64,000 nucleotides of DNA from positions 186,001-250,000 of the forward strand of contig JAIWNI010000001.1 of NCBI GenBank assembly GCA_025331435.1, read 5' to 3'. The notes beneath the pieces were generated by a model. It did no database searches. It was not told the DNA's origin and saw only the letters and a program-made list of their open reading frames with translations. This DNA comes from Choanephora cucurbitarum. Its lineage: Eukaryota; Mucoromycota; Mucoromycetes; Mucorales; Choanephoraceae. Position numbers and translations under genes: made by a program. Of this stretch, positions 35,545 to 47,073 are shown piece after piece (the first letter of the stretch is position 1; every line of letters begins with the position of its first letter).

Positions 35545-36411
35545 TCAAGCTAGACTTTTTTTATCGTATATTTCGCTCATCATGTCCCATTCTTTATCAA
35601 GAAGTTTAGATTCTGACATAGACTTTTTGACAGGCAATAAGACACTGTCATCTGGACCTGCTTCGTATTCATCATGCTCTGAATGACCTTGTTTGTTGTC
35701 TATTCCTGTGTCCTCTTCTTCTTCTTCAACTATTTCCTTAAGAGGCATCTGGGATATCTCGGCTTCTTGAGTTGAATGCTGTTCCTCTAGTTCTTCAGTA
35801 TGCTCAGACAAGTTGTCGAGAATACCCAATTCTACTTCCTTAGCCAGATCCTTCATGAATCTATCGATACGGCGATGATAACCAAAGAAAAGCATATGTG
35901 ACACTCTGACCATTGGCTTCTTGATCACGCCCTGTTCTGTGATTTTAAGCATGACTGCCCTTTCTCCTTCGACTGGCTCAAGCGTAAATGTCCAAGAACC
36001 ACTAAAGGTAGGAGACTTCTGTTTGATGTGTTCACTATCTACAAGAGAGGGTCGTTCTTCCAATACTCGAAGCAATTTGCGTTCATGTTCTTGCTCAATA
36101 TGCATTACTACAGTACGTCTATCTTTCTTGGTATATTCAACAAACGTTAAGCGTCTGTCATTGTCGTATTTGTTGAGTTCGTCTTCAAATTCATCACGGC
36201 GTACATTAATTCTATCAATATTGGAGCGCCAGACAGGGTAGTCCTCTACACTAGTCAAAATGGCCCACAAGATCTCTGCTGTCGTGTTATACTTGTAAGA
36301 ACGAGAAATGATATGGCTTGCGGGTAATAAGAGTCCAATAGCATATAATACAAGTGGTATTGTCGGTATGAGTATCAAGCAACTCACTAAAGCTGTAAAA
36401 GCGCTTATCAT
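35545..36411 (-). CDS. Membrane-anchored SRPBCC/START-like domain protein
   Basis: A single exon encodes 288 residues. Residues about 3-30 are a hydrophobic N-terminal segment ending in LLLPASHI, probably a membrane anchor. Residues about 40-205 look like a SRPBCC lipid- or ligand-binding fold: SYKYNTTAEILWAILTSVEDYPVWRSNI is the usual opening, followed by alternating strands (RRLTFVEYTK, SGSWTFTLEPVEG, VMLKITEQGVI) and a long helix RRIDRFMKDLAKEVE. The last 80 residues are acidic and Gln/Ser-rich and look disordered. The ligand is unknown. It converges on the NSUN gene with only 58 bases between stop codons. Confidence 0.65.
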   Translation of the reverse strand: MISAFTALVSCLILIPTIPLVLYAIGLLLPASHIISRSYKYNTTAEILWAILTSVEDYPVWRSNIDRINVRRDEFEDELNKYDNDRRLTFVEYTKKDRRTVVMHIEQEHERKLLRVLEERPSLVDSEHIKQKSPTFSGSWTFTLEPVEGERAVMLKITEQGVIKKPMVRVSHMLFFGYHRRIDRFMKDLAKEVELGILDNLSEHTEELEEQHSTQEAEISQMPLKEIVEEEEEDTGIDNKQGHSEHDEYEAGPDDSVLLPVKKSMSESKLLDKEWDMMSEIYDKKSLA

Positions 36412-38072
36412 GGCAATAAGTCAAAAGTAATAAACTAACAGAAGAAAGAAGAAAAAGCAAACTGGTTTCTTCGCTTTCGCGGTTTATTGTTTATGTCGGC
36501 CATATGCCGACAGGTTCAACAAAAAGGGAAACATAGGTAAAATTTAGACGTTTTGTAATCAAATTCAGACATTATTTTTTTTTCTAGACGAAAAAAGGAA
36601 AGAGGCTTGCTCTAGAAATGAGCAAATGTTTTTGTATTTACAGCTTCAGATTTCATCACTCAACTGTATTGAGGTGAAATCACATACTCAGACAAGCAAA
36701 AGAATGTTCAAGTTACTTTCAACAAAGTTCATAAAAGTTGTATAAGTAAAGTGTTTCATGTTTATTTTGAGCAAAAAAATTTTTTTTTTATCATACATGA
36801 CTTCTTTCTACGGACAAATAGTCAATTGAGTTTAGGAGGCAATAGCCCTAAGAAGTAATACAAATGTAAGAGGATAACCAACATGCCTAACTAAAATCCG
36901 AGAGAATTGACCTAGAGGGTTATATAATTTTCATTTTCGTTTGTTTGATAATAAAAAGTTAAGCTATCAGACTTGTAGCTCCTTCCGTGCCATGTTCTTG
37001 GAATATAGAACAGGCGAGATCATCAACTGACCAGAGTCGCTCAGAGAGCAACAATAGCCACACTTCACTCAATAGAAGGTCTACTGAAAATCATCGACTA
37101 GCTTTGGGATTGTATCTAGTTTAGAAAACCTAGAATTGAAACATACTGCATACAGATCCTGTAGAGTACGGTCACTAAAGAAAAAAACGAATTGCTTACT
37201 TTTGCTGCCTTTTTATACTTTTTTTTAAGAAAAAAATTTTCTATCAAAAAAAATTTATTGTGACTATTCGAGGCTTTCCTTTTTAGTCCTTCGTAGATGA
37301 TAGAAAGAAGCATGCTATGTTTTCATCAACAAGGACGGTTCCAATTGATTTAAACTGTTATGCAAAAGAACTTCTCATTTTATCCAACAAATCATGTTTT
37401 CTTGTGCATTATCTTGGTTTTTCTCTCACTAATAACACAACAAGTTTTGCTTCGCAGCAACTAAAGGAAAAAATAGCCTTTTTGGATTGGCTTAGATAAT
37501 ACCTTCTTAGCTTCCTTATTTGAAAACATCTGCGCATGTTTTGGTTTTAGCTTCAAAGATATCAATAACATAATCTGGCTGTGTAATATTTAAGCTGCAA
37601 TTGATGTTTCGAACAATTTAGCTTCTACGAGATTCATCTCAAAAAGCTCAAGGATACATTTGTTAGCAAGTAAATAATGTAGGCAGCCTTTGCTTACAAA
37701 CTTATGAACATCTCGATAGTACACAAGCTGAATGTTTTTTCAGCTTTATCTTAATTATTTTCATGCAATCAATTATCTCTCAAACATCATTGCTATGTCT
37801 ATGACTGGTAAGCATAAGAACATCAAACATAGTTTTATAAGAACATGTATGCAATCCTTATTACAAGACTCAATGAACTCTGAATATTACCGAGTATGAT
37901 AGTATGTTCTCCGCAGCTCGAAAGTGCATCCAACACATCGGCATGTAATCAAAGAATCCACAGACTTTGGTTCTAGTACTCTACTTGATCGCGCAAACAA
38001 ATTCATTCAAGGCATGATTGAAGAGATTAAAAGCATTTATTTACAGAATTAAGAAAACAGAGTCAAAAGCGT
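36412..38072. other. Long gene-free region
   Basis: About 1.7 kb with no supportable exon on either strand. The small open frames near 37116-37499 are AT-rich and have no family resemblance. Nothing else is seen. Confidence 0.5.
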
Positions 38073-39317
38073 TTAGTGACGGTGTGCTGGTGTCAGCTTA
38101 ACATCACCGTCACCACCGTTCAATAAAGCCTTAACCTTCTCTATGTACATTCTAAGATCTTGACCCATCACAGTGATTTTGATTTGAACATCCTTTGTGT
38201 TTTCTAAAGTGTCTTCGTTCTCGACGGGAGTTAATGTCCAACGACCAAATGCATGGTTGACGATAGATAATGGCTGGTCCTGCAAGCGAACAAACCCCTT
38301 GATGCGGTAGATATCGTCCTTTGGCATGGTCTTCAAAAAACTTTCAAACTGTGCCAAAGTCAATCTGTTATCATTTACAGATTGCAAGATCTGGATCAAA
38401 TCAACTTCGTTTTCTTGATGATGAGGATCAAACACTGATTCCTCTAGCGACTTATGCTTATCATATCCCACCTTAAAGAGCTGAGTATCCAAGCCAAAAA
38501 CAAGATCGGGTGAAACGCCATTTCTGTCACATTTGACCTTTGGTGTATCGGTGTTTAAAACGTTAACATGGTCAAGTACATCATCTAGTTGACGCTCGTT
38601 GACCAATTCATGCTTGTTCAACAAAATGACATCAGTGTATTGTGCTTGCAGTTTGGCAGTATAGCTGGTGTCCTCGTATCCCTTAAAGTTCTCACAATCA
38701 ACAACAGTAATAATTGAGTCCAACACAAAACCTTCAGGCTCCATTTCTCTAATTTGCCAAGCAATGGGGGCTAAGCAGCATGTCAACTACAGCTCTTTTT
38801 TTTTATGAATGTGCAAACCAAAACTACTTACCAGGAAAAGCAGAACCACTAGTTTCAATGATGATTCTATCAGGGTTGTATTGATCTTGATATTAAGGTT
38901 AATTTCAGTTGTCTCATTTTTCTCTTAAGCTTACCTTTTAGTTCCTGTAGGGCTAGCTTCATTTGTCCTACCAGGACACAACACATACACCCATTAACCA
39001 TTTCTTGTACACCTACATTTGTTTCTTTTGCAAGCTGGCTATCGACTGTGTTTCCAAAGAATAAAGCGGATTAACCTTTGATAATTTTAGACAAAAGGGA
39101 AAAAATGTACCTGCAATATCACCAAACTCATTCTTCAATAAACATACTTTGTAGTCTTTTGGAACACGTTGGAGCAAGCTCAAGATCTGGGTGGTCTTAC
39201 CTAACAGAAGAAAAGGAGAAGTCAGAGTTTCATAAAGCTAACTGTTCCTGTTTAATTACCGCTTCCTAGGAAACCTGTGAAAACTGTGATAGGCAAAGGC
39301 TTAGTAACTGAAGCCAT
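38073..39317 (-). CDS. ZNG1: COG0523/CobW GTPase, ZNG1-type zinc chaperone
   Basis: A G3E-family GTPase that in fungi and animals delivers zinc to methionine aminopeptidase 1. Five exons on the minus strand, 39317-39260, 39200-39111, 39045-38935, 38885-38832 and 38770-38073, give 336 residues. The P-loop GFLGSGKTT is at residues 15-23, split by intron 1. The metal-binding CxCC motif GCMCC (C69, C71, C72) is intact. ETSGSA follows, and LLNKHE supplies the base-recognition motif. The C-terminal CobW domain is present with GFVRLQDQPLSIVNHAFGRWTL, and the protein ends in HRH. The N-terminal CPELVP-type motif described for ZNG1 is not obvious here, so the partner is less certain. Confidence 0.9.
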
Positions 39318-40023
39318 TCTCTGTAAATTCGAATTTGATAGAAAAAGAAAAGCGAAGAAAAGAAAACCCCCAAAACAGGACGAGTACAGAAAGTTTTTTT
39401 TTATAGATCAGCTCCGGGATCTTAAAAGAAACCAAAGTTTGGTTTAAACACCTAAAACAAGACTTTTACTACTTGCCCTCATCCTTGTAAAGCCGTTGAA
39501 TACACAATTAATTCGTCTGTCTTTTTGTTTTTGCTTTACATATTGCTTGACTCTAAAAGCCATAATAGACAAACAAAATCAACTATCATTGCTTTTACAA
39601 GTCAGATGTGATATCAATAGATCAAATCTAAGAACTGGATGATTCCGCATATCCGAGCTGTTTCAGTGATTGAATATCCAGTAATTTCCAGTACTGGTGC
39701 TCTGATATGTGAAAGATAAGCATTCTTCGTTTGAAGAGCGGAAACGCCTTCTCTGGTTGTATCTTTGGAAGTATCATCGTTAAATATCTCCTGCTTTACA
39801 GAAAAAAAAAAGATACATTTCAGTTTTTAATTTTGATATTTCAAGATGAAAGACTCTTTAATTCCTGAATTAAATTGGGTTGCTAACAAAAAGTTGATCT
39901 CAAGGATGTACACACGGCGATGTACAATATTTCTTGTATTCATGATCTCTTTAAAGAATCACGCATGCCATACCGTAAATAATTTGCTTTTAGTGAATTT
40001 ATTAAATATATGTATATTTACAT
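39318..40023. other. Intergenic spacer
   Basis: AT-rich noncoding DNA between the ZNG1 promoter and the 3' end of glycogen synthase. A short plus-strand frame at 39846-40058 has no family resemblance and overlaps the glycogen synthase 3' end. Confidence 0.5.
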
Positions 40024-42472
40024 TTAGTGATGCTTATGCTGCTTTTCTTCCAATGTAAGCTTGTTTAAAGTCATGATATCGCCTTCTCTTAGAAGTTCTT
40101 CTTCTCGAGAAGTACCGTCTCCTTTCTTGTGAAGAGCAGGGAATTCTTTCTTTGCTAGCGGTATTAATGATTCTTCTTCCTCTTCCTCTTCTTCCTCATT
40201 GAAATAACCATTGACTAAGTGACGAATTCTTGGACTTGCAGGGGCAGATAATGGTTTGGGTATTTTCTTTACAGTCGACTCCATATCAATTTGATCGTCA
40301 TCGTCAACAAAAGAGTCAGGGTAAACACGGCGCAAGGCAAGTTGGCGAGCTTTGATGTACTCCAATCCCATACGCTTCCAGTCTAGTAGATCAGATAGAC
40401 GCTCTGTACGATTACGTTGGTTGATACGTTGTCGGCGAGTCTTCTGGCAGAAACGGAACATTTGCTCACACAATTGCTGAATAGACTCTTCAACAGATTT
40501 GAGTCTTCTGTCAACAATATAAATACCATAGTCTTCACAGTTTTCAATGTTTTCATCCATGAAGCATCCAAAGCCTGATAAACTGGTTTTCCAAAACAAT
40601 GATGTTAGGTCGCACGAAAGAAAGAAAAAGAACAAAACAGACTTACTTTGTTGTAATAGAAGGTACACCCATTACTGTACATTCGGCAGGCGTGTAACCC
40701 CAAGGTTCATAATAAGATGGGAAGACACCCAAGTGACAACCACGCACAAAATCTTCGTAATCAAGACTGAGCAAAGGATTGTTGGCATTCAAAAATTCTG
40801 GATGGAAAATACATTTGACACGATCTTCTGGTTTGTTGTATAGTTGTAATCTTCTTAATTGATTAATAATAGGATCGGTTCCATCATCCACCATATTGTG
40901 AGTTACGATAGGGGGCAAGCTGTTGTTCTTTAATGCGAATACACGTCTCTTTAATAGCACCTTATCTTCACCATGTAAAAAGTCTGCAGGGTCCAATTCT
41001 TCTCCTCTTAGAGCTTTTTCATAAATGCGTCTGCCTACACGACTTTGGATTTCATTGACTGTTTCTCTTAATTGCTTGGTAACAGCTTGACCCTTCAAAG
41101 CCTCGACATTGAATGAATGAGTAGCAGCAGGCATAACAATGAAGGCGACTACAGTTGTGTTGGATTTTGCGGCTTTCATGCGGTCATTCAATCCTATTAC
41201 GTTTCATCAGTATTCAAAGTTCACAACACGCGCAAACACAAAAAAAATAACTTACGTCCTAATGCTTCAACGAACATGTCAACACCCTTGTTACGGAACT
41301 CATATCGACCAGCAGTAAAGAAATAAACCGTATTTTCCAAGTCAAAATCATAATGACCGTAAAAGTGGCCACGAACGAAATCGTTAATCTTTTCCTTGTT
41401 GAGTGCGTGCTTGTTTTGAAACTCATGTACAGCTTGAAACTTGACAACATTTAGACCGTTGGGTAATACGCCGTCTGTTGTACAGATTACAATGAGTAAT
41501 GTTTTTCTCTTTACGTACGTATAGGTTTTAGATAATTTACCTGGCTTACGCTTTAATAAATGCTCACTTTCGTATGCAGTAATATGACTGACAGTAGTAA
41601 ATACATCAGAGCAGTGTGCAGCACCACGTTCAATACAATAGCGGTGATAGATACCACGCTTGCCTGCTTCGTGATCAACATCAAAATTACGAAGGTTGTT
41701 ATAGAAATCAACCGAACCAGCGCAAAGATAACGACCGAGTAGAGTAGCATGTGTTGTGAAAATGGTAGTTACATCAAGCTTTCTCTGCTTGATTAATGGG
41801 AGAGGTACACCAGCTTGCCATTCATGGAAATGAGCAATGATAGCCGGACTAAGTTCGGATTCGGTAGATTTATCCTTATACTTTTGAAACAAGTGAATAC
41901 TCTGTCCTCTTTAAAAGACTCTGTAGCTCTATAAAGCAATATTCTAAAAATAGACAACTTACTCTTCGTGATATCTCCTCAAGGAACCAAGTAACTAGAT
42001 AACCAAACAGAATAGCCTCGTTTGTTTCATGATCGTTGGGAGGACTAGGGATACCAGCCGAACGCCATAGATCAGCTTTCCATTCATCCAGTTTATGGCT
42101 TGCACTGCCTGTATCAAACAAGAGCACATAAGGAGCACCCTCTACCAACCATCGACCAAAAAGGTATCGAATGCCTTGACCAGACATGACCTCCAAAGTA
42201 TCCCTGATTTCTCCAGGAGGAAGTTCAAGAGATTCAACTTCCATCGGGGCTGTCTTGTAAGAGAGTGGACCGATCAAACAATAACGATCACCGAATTCAC
42301 GTACAGTCACTGGCACTTTTGTCTTGATAACGGTATAAATACCACCGACTGTAAAATAAAGAGGTCAGTGTCTTTTTTTTATAAATCTGCCTATGTCTTA
42401 TTTACCTTTGTTAGCCACTTCCCAAGCAACTTCGAATAAAAGTGGATTATAGACATCTCTTCGTGTAGACAT
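40024..42472 (-). CDS. GSY: Glycogen synthase (GT3)
   Basis: It extends glycogen from UDP-glucose in the cytosol. Six exons on the minus strand, 42472-42406, 42348-41963, 41901-41541, 41474-41256, 41193-40647 and 40582-40024, give 712 residues, close to fungal Gsy proteins. Diagnostic segments are [13 protein letters not shown] near the N-terminus, [50 protein letters not shown] and the catalytic-region [27 protein letters not shown], joined by intron 5. The arginine cluster [20 protein letters not shown] matches the glucose 6-phosphate regulatory helix. The C-terminal tail, with SAPASPR and an acidic run, is the likely phosphoregulated region. Confidence 0.96.
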
Positions 42473-43964
42473 GGTTGTAAGTTGATTAGTCGAGAGTAAA
42501 AAGTAAACAAGAGAAAAAAGGGATTTGTTAGATAGAAGCAAACAGAAACTTTGATAACCTCTTTATATACCAACAAGTAATCTATGATGCGATGAACTTT
42601 GTTTTTTTTCCCAACATGAAAAAGGGAAAGTTGATTGGGGCAAAAAAGGGCACAGTGTAACCTTTCTCACGAAGATATTCTGATTATTGTTTACAATGTA
42701 GCTTAGCCTATTCTTGCTCACTCAAAAACAATTAGTCATTATTGTGTATAGTTTGTAAAATAGACCTTTTTAAGCTTTCCTCTTTTTGACCAACTCATAT
42801 TTCCCCTCTTGTTCTACTTTAAGATAGACTGTATCTTCTACATAACGTTTTTATGCTATTGCTTCGATTCCCGGGATGCAATAAGGTTCAAGTAAATAGC
42901 AAGATGGAAAAATCATGGAAAAGCTGGGTAGATGCCTATCTCTTGTACGCGTGTTGTATCACCATACCATAAATGAAGCATTTTGTTGAAATGCTGAAGC
43001 TCGACCAATCATCTGGGTTTATTTTGTTCCTTTTATTTGTAACTCTTTTTATCAGTGATTCATGCACTATCGAATATGGCCAGTTATTTGAACGATTTGG
43101 CTAGATGTTGTCGATCTTTGATACCATTGTTTGACATCAAATCTTGTTTGTCAACATTGAACAAACTACATTTAAATCAATGGTAATGCAGTAAAGGTAT
43201 TGCCTTCGTTTTCTTTTTCTTTTTCTTTTTAGAATCCAAGATCTCGTAAACAAATGTAGCACAAGCACAGGTATCTTTAGTTTATCAGTTGGCATTCATT
43301 CTTTCCTTGTTTGCAATACATCTTGGAATAGATCATCGTTACAAAAATAGAAATGTTGTCTGCTTTAATGTAGTATGCGAGGAATAACAAGATTTCTTGA
43401 TATCTTGTCGGTTATTATTATCTTTTTTTTTGTTGTTGCCTAACCAGAAAGGAAAAAAGAAAAGATAATCTCCTCCTTGTTTCAAGCTATTTCTCGACTA
43501 AACCATAGTCAATCAACTTTAGCAGTCGACTAAAATAGCAGCTAATCGCATTCTTCTAGCGTTGAACTTACTATTAAAGTTTATTCTGTCATAGTCAGAT
43601 GAAAAAGGAAAAAAGGGGTCAAAGCGTTCCTTTTGCCTTTCCCAACAAAAACCCTTTTGGCCATCTTCATTCCTTCCTAACCATAATTAGATACAGGCTT
43701 TTAAGCAATCTGATTAACACATAATTACGAAAAAGAAAAGAAAGCAAAATAACACAAGAAAAAAGTTTACTGAGCCTCGTATTAAGTTTGTTTGAGTAGT
43801 TAAAATGATTGCATTAGTTGCATTGTGGATTAAGCTTATATGCTTGGAATTTTCTGTTACCTAATGCTTTACTTTGTTTATTGTTTTCTTTTTCTCTGTT
43901 CTGATCAACTATATATACATAATACACATATTTCTTTCTGTCCACACGAAGGTGGGCTGTTTAT
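42473..43964. other. Intergenic region upstream of glycogen synthase
   Basis: About 1.5 kb without a supportable gene. It contains pyrimidine-rich stretches and isolated CCCCT/AGGGG sequences (for example near 42800 and 43617), which resemble yeast stress-response elements but are short enough to be chance. A sequence near 42860 recalls a tRNA B box but has no tRNA fold. Confidence 0.45.
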
Positions 43965-44863
43965 CTATATACGAAAGCCCCAAACCTCTAATTCAACACA
44001 TTCAAACTCTGGATGGGGTGAAAGCGTTTCGTTGTCAAATGTAGGACAAGTCTGACTATAGCCCTTTTCTAGTTCAGAGTTAATCCAGAGACCAAATACG
44101 CCTTCACTAGAATAGGCAAAACAAATCAAATGGTTTAGTAAGCATCGGATCTTACAATAGCCTCCGATATGACCGATATGGTATTCACTTCATCACTTTA
44201 CCCTCCACCAATGGCAATAAAATCAATATCTGATAGAATCATATACTCATTCTTTCCTGTCCAATGATACGCTTTGATCTGAGACTGAGTAGCATCCCAT
44301 TTCCATAAGAAACTTTGCAATGAAGTTAGGAATTCATTGCTTTTTCTTTCTTTCTTTAAAAAATTCCCTAGGAAGTTTTCTCTCTCCTCTTTTCTTTCTT
44401 TCTTTCTTCTTTCCTTTTCTTTTTCTTACTTACCATTCACCAGTACCATAATATCGAGGACCAGGCTTCAAGGGTTCATTTAAGAAGGCACCGAAAACCT
44501 AGATGCACTGATATCAGATTTTAAAGTGCTTGATTTGTGGCAACTGCGAGTTTCTTTACATTGTCATCGGCATCCTTTACAGCAAATACACATGGGCCTT
44601 TGTTGGGTTTGACTAGGCGATAAAGTGACGATAGACTAATGCCATGTTGATCCAAACTATAAAGTAGACTCATTTCGCTTGAAAGGCGATATCGTCGTGG
44701 CAATTCTGCACAGAGCTTTATGAATATGTCAATTATGAACACTCTTAGAGTCTATAGGGACACACAGTTGGTTTTGAGTTCCACTTACTGCATCTGCGAT
44801 CTCTTTTGTTAAGACAGCTTCTGTATCTTCTCTACGACCTGTTAACTTGACAGAATAAAGCAT
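43965..44863 (-). CDS. Small TLDc-domain protein (OXR1 family)
   Basis: TLDc proteins protect against oxidative stress and several bind the V-ATPase. Five exons on the minus strand, 44863-44789, 44715-44560, 44498-44434, 44312-44202 and 44106-43965, give 182 residues that are almost entirely one TLDc domain. Diagnostic segments are LPRRYRLSSEMSLLYSLDQHGISLSSLYR, VFGAFLNEPLKPGPRYYGTGE, the aromatic FLWKWD stretch, and IAIGGGEGVFGLWINSELEKGYSQTCPTFDN, followed by the C-terminal VELEVWGF. It has no LysM or GRAM domain, so it resembles the short TLDc-only forms. Intron 3 contains a long TTTC-rich tract. The start gives only a short lead-in before the domain. Confidence 0.87.
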
Positions 44864-45579
44864 TTTTTTAGTGATGAGAAAGAAGAAAAAGACCAGGTGT
44901 CAGGTATATGCCTTTTTTCCAAAGAGAAAATGATAGAGAGAGAAAGAGATAAAATAAGGAAAAAAAAGAGAAGCCTTCTAGCCGAATATGAGATCTCGAC
45001 CTAAATTGAAATACTCTAAAAGAAAGGCACAGATTTGTTTCAGTAGGAAGAAAAAAAGTGAGAAATACGCCTATAGGCCTTCGTTGGTCTGAGAATGAAC
45101 TTTGCTGATAAGCTTTAATATTGCCCTGATGATTTTTTTCTAGTTGCAGGCTTAATAGGCTCAAAGGAAAGGTGGAAGGCGCTGAACAAGAGGGTGGCTT
45201 TTATTTAGTATTAAGTTCAAATGAGGTTAATTTTTATGAGCTCTTTCCTTATATACAGTCGAAGGAAAATCAAAGTTAACCTTGAAACTTTTGCATTATG
45301 ATTCAAAACAAATAACCGCAGTATCATAGCCTTTGTAAGACTATGTAACACATAGATAATTCAGGTAGATTCAGATAGATTACGAAATTGCGATAATGAA
45401 CTCAAAGCATATTTGTCCTGAAAATCTAGGTGGTTACTTAAGCATTTGTAATAAGAAGATAGATAAGTTGTAAAGATATTGAAATTTATTGCATACAAAA
45501 AAAACTATAGATGGCAAAGCAAGAAAAGCAGAAAAAATAAAAATAAAATTATACAATAAATAGTCTAAGGGAATATAAG
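44864..45579. other. Intergenic spacer
   Basis: Noncoding DNA between the 5' end of the TLDc gene and the 3' end of the bZIP gene. The minus-strand open frame near 44868-45164 is low complexity and lacks family resemblance. Confidence 0.5.
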
Positions 45580-46476
45580 TTAAGAACGAGAAGATAAAGC
45601 TTTGTGGGCTTCTGCTAATTGTTCTTCCAAGACCTTGATACGACTTTCATAGGAGGATTCTTTAGCTTTAAGGTTGGTCTTTTCAGAATCCAGCACAGCC
45701 ACGCGCATTAATAAGCCAGCATTGATCTTTTCAAGTTCAGACACACGAAGTTCTAAGCTTTCCATCTTTTGCACCTTACGAAGACGAGAACGACGAGCAG
45801 CGTCTGTGTTCTTTTGTCGCTTGACAGCAGCATCGTCAGCAGGGTCAATCTCTTCAGAAGCACGCTTTCGAGAACGAGCAGGAGAAGCAGAAAAGGCAGG
45901 AGATCTAGCACTTGCAGTAGCAGGAGACATAGCAGCAGAAGCAGTGGCGGTACCGGCAGCAGCAGACAAAAGGGCTGAAGGAGAGGCAACAGCGGCAAGA
46001 GCAGCCAAGGCAGCAGGCAATGATTCTCCAATATCAGCAAATAAGCTAGCCATGTTATCGGGTGTTGGGGTAGCAACGGCAGGTGTGGCAGAGACACTAA
46101 CGGTGGGAGTAGGTGGTGAAACAGGTGTTTCAGAAGTAGTGGGAGCAGCTGGCAAAAAGAATTGAGGGGTGGGAGATTCTAAGATGGCAGAAACATCAAG
46201 ATCAACGTTGTCAAAGAGACAAGCGTTGCTGACGTCGACTTCTTCTTTAGCATCGTAAGGAGGCGACATAAGGAATTGATCAAGAGGAGTGGCTATCTCA
46301 GGTGATGAGTTAGCACTGTACTCTGAGAGGAAGTCTTGCTTGAGCCATTCATCGAATACAGATGAAGATTCTTGAGCTGGGGCACCTGTAGCGGGGCTAA
46401 GGGCTTGATATAGTTGAGAGAATACGTCTTGAGGCATCTTTTGAGTATCGATAGGATTGTGAGTAATAGAGGACAT
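45580..46476 (-). CDS. Gcn4/Cpc1-type bZIP transcription factor
   Basis: A DNA-binding activator, likely the general amino-acid control factor. A single exon encodes 298 residues. The basic region at about 218-235 reads KRQKNTDAARRSRLRK, almost the Gcn4 signature, followed by a leucine zipper of about five heptads with a long C-terminal helix. The N-terminal 120 residues are acidic with clustered aromatic and hydrophobic residues, as in an activation domain (for example VFDEWLKQDFLSEY). Residues about 120-200 are low complexity in Ala, Pro, Ser and Thr. Three upstream ATGs in the leader and a perfect Gcn4 palindrome farther upstream support the assignment to the GCN4/cpc-1/cpcA group. Another bZIP with the same basic region is possible. 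Confidence 0.87.
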   Translation of the reverse strand: MSSITHNPIDTQKMPQDVFSQLYQALSPATGAPAQESSSVFDEWLKQDFLSEYSANSSPEIATPLDQFLMSPPYDAKEEVDVSNACLFDNVDLDVSAILESPTPQFFLPAAPTTSETPVSPPTPTVSVSATPAVATPTPDNMASLFADIGESLPAALAALAAVASPSALLSAAAGTATASAAMSPATASARSPAFSASPARSRKRASEEIDPADDAAVKRQKNTDAARRSRLRKVQKMESLELRVSELEKINAGLLMRVAVLDSEKTNLKAKESSYESRIKVLEEQLAEAHKALSSRS

Positions 46477-46509
46477 TGTTATAGATATCTTGATTTCAAA
46501 AAATAATTT

Positions 46510-46620
46510 CTAAACTGTGATTTGAGAGGTAACTTTCAGGGTACTTTTCAGAATGGTAATACTGGTGGTTTTCGAGACTTGCACGTCTTTTTTGTAGTTG
46601 TGAGTTTGGAGTTTAAACAT
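46510..46620 (-). promoter_or_regulatory. Upstream ORF 3 in the bZIP leader
   Basis: An ATG at 46620 opens a 36-codon frame that ends with TAG at 46510, 33 bases before the main start codon at 46476. It overlaps upstream ORF 2 in another frame. Confidence 0.45.
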
Positions 46621-46646
46621 AATAGCGAGATGTTGGTATAAACCAT
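46548..46646 (-). promoter_or_regulatory. Upstream ORF 2 in the bZIP leader
   Basis: An ATG at 46646 opens a 32-codon frame ending with TGA at 46548, out of frame with the main coding region. It resembles the longer inhibitory uORFs known from cpc-1 type leaders. Confidence 0.5.
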
Positions 46647-46744
46647 ATTGGTTTCCTTTTTTGTTCTTTTTAATCGAGAGATTGATACGAGGGGGGAGAG
46701 GTTCTAGTTTAATCGACAAGTGGTCCGGAGCAAAGCAAGCAAAT

Positions 46745-46762
46745 TTAAGCGGTGAAAGCCAT
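46745..46762 (-). promoter_or_regulatory. Upstream ORF 1 in the bZIP leader, five codons
   Basis: ATG at 46762 begins a tiny frame encoding MAFTA and a TAA stop, 286 bases upstream of the main start. It is the most 5' ATG within at least 200 bases, the place held by the short reinitiation-permitting uORF1 of GCN4-type genes. Confidence 0.5.
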
Positions 46763-47064
46763 TGTATCGAATGAAATACACAAAGCTTACAAGATAATTA
46801 GGGGGGTGGACAAAAACCAAATAATTAATTAATAGCAATAGTTATGTATATACAGCGAAAGAGTAACGTGTATATAGAGTGTGAGTGTGAGTGAGATAGA
46901 TAAAGAATAGTTAGATTGGGTGAACCAGACCCTTAGGGGAACTTTTATAAAGAGAATACAAAAAGTAAAGAAAAAAAAAGAGATGATAAAGGGAGATGAG
47001 AATTAGCATATTTATAAGAGATGACAGAAGTTTTTTTGATTGGACGGTTTTCAAAGATAACAAA

Positions 47065-47073
47065 ATGAGTCAT
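47065..47073. promoter_or_regulatory. Perfect Gcn4/AP-1 palindrome ATGAGTCAT
   Basis: ATGAGTCAT matches the optimal Gcn4 binding site. It lies 589 bases upstream of the bZIP start codon and 148 bases upstream of the ceramidase start codon, so it could serve either gene. Confidence 0.6.

Noticed and set aside
42857..42885. tRNA B-box-like sequence (TTCGATTCCC)
   Set aside because: The flanks do not form a T-arm with a seven-base loop, and no A box or acceptor stem is found upstream.
44340..44425. TTTC-rich tract as a possible separate repeat element
   Set aside because: It lies wholly within intron 3 of the TLDc gene and is ordinary pyrimidine-rich simple sequence.
46510..46719. 69-codon frame upstream of the bZIP gene as a separate protein
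   Set aside because: The apparent start is TTG; from the first ATG it is a 36-codon frame that fits better as an upstream ORF.
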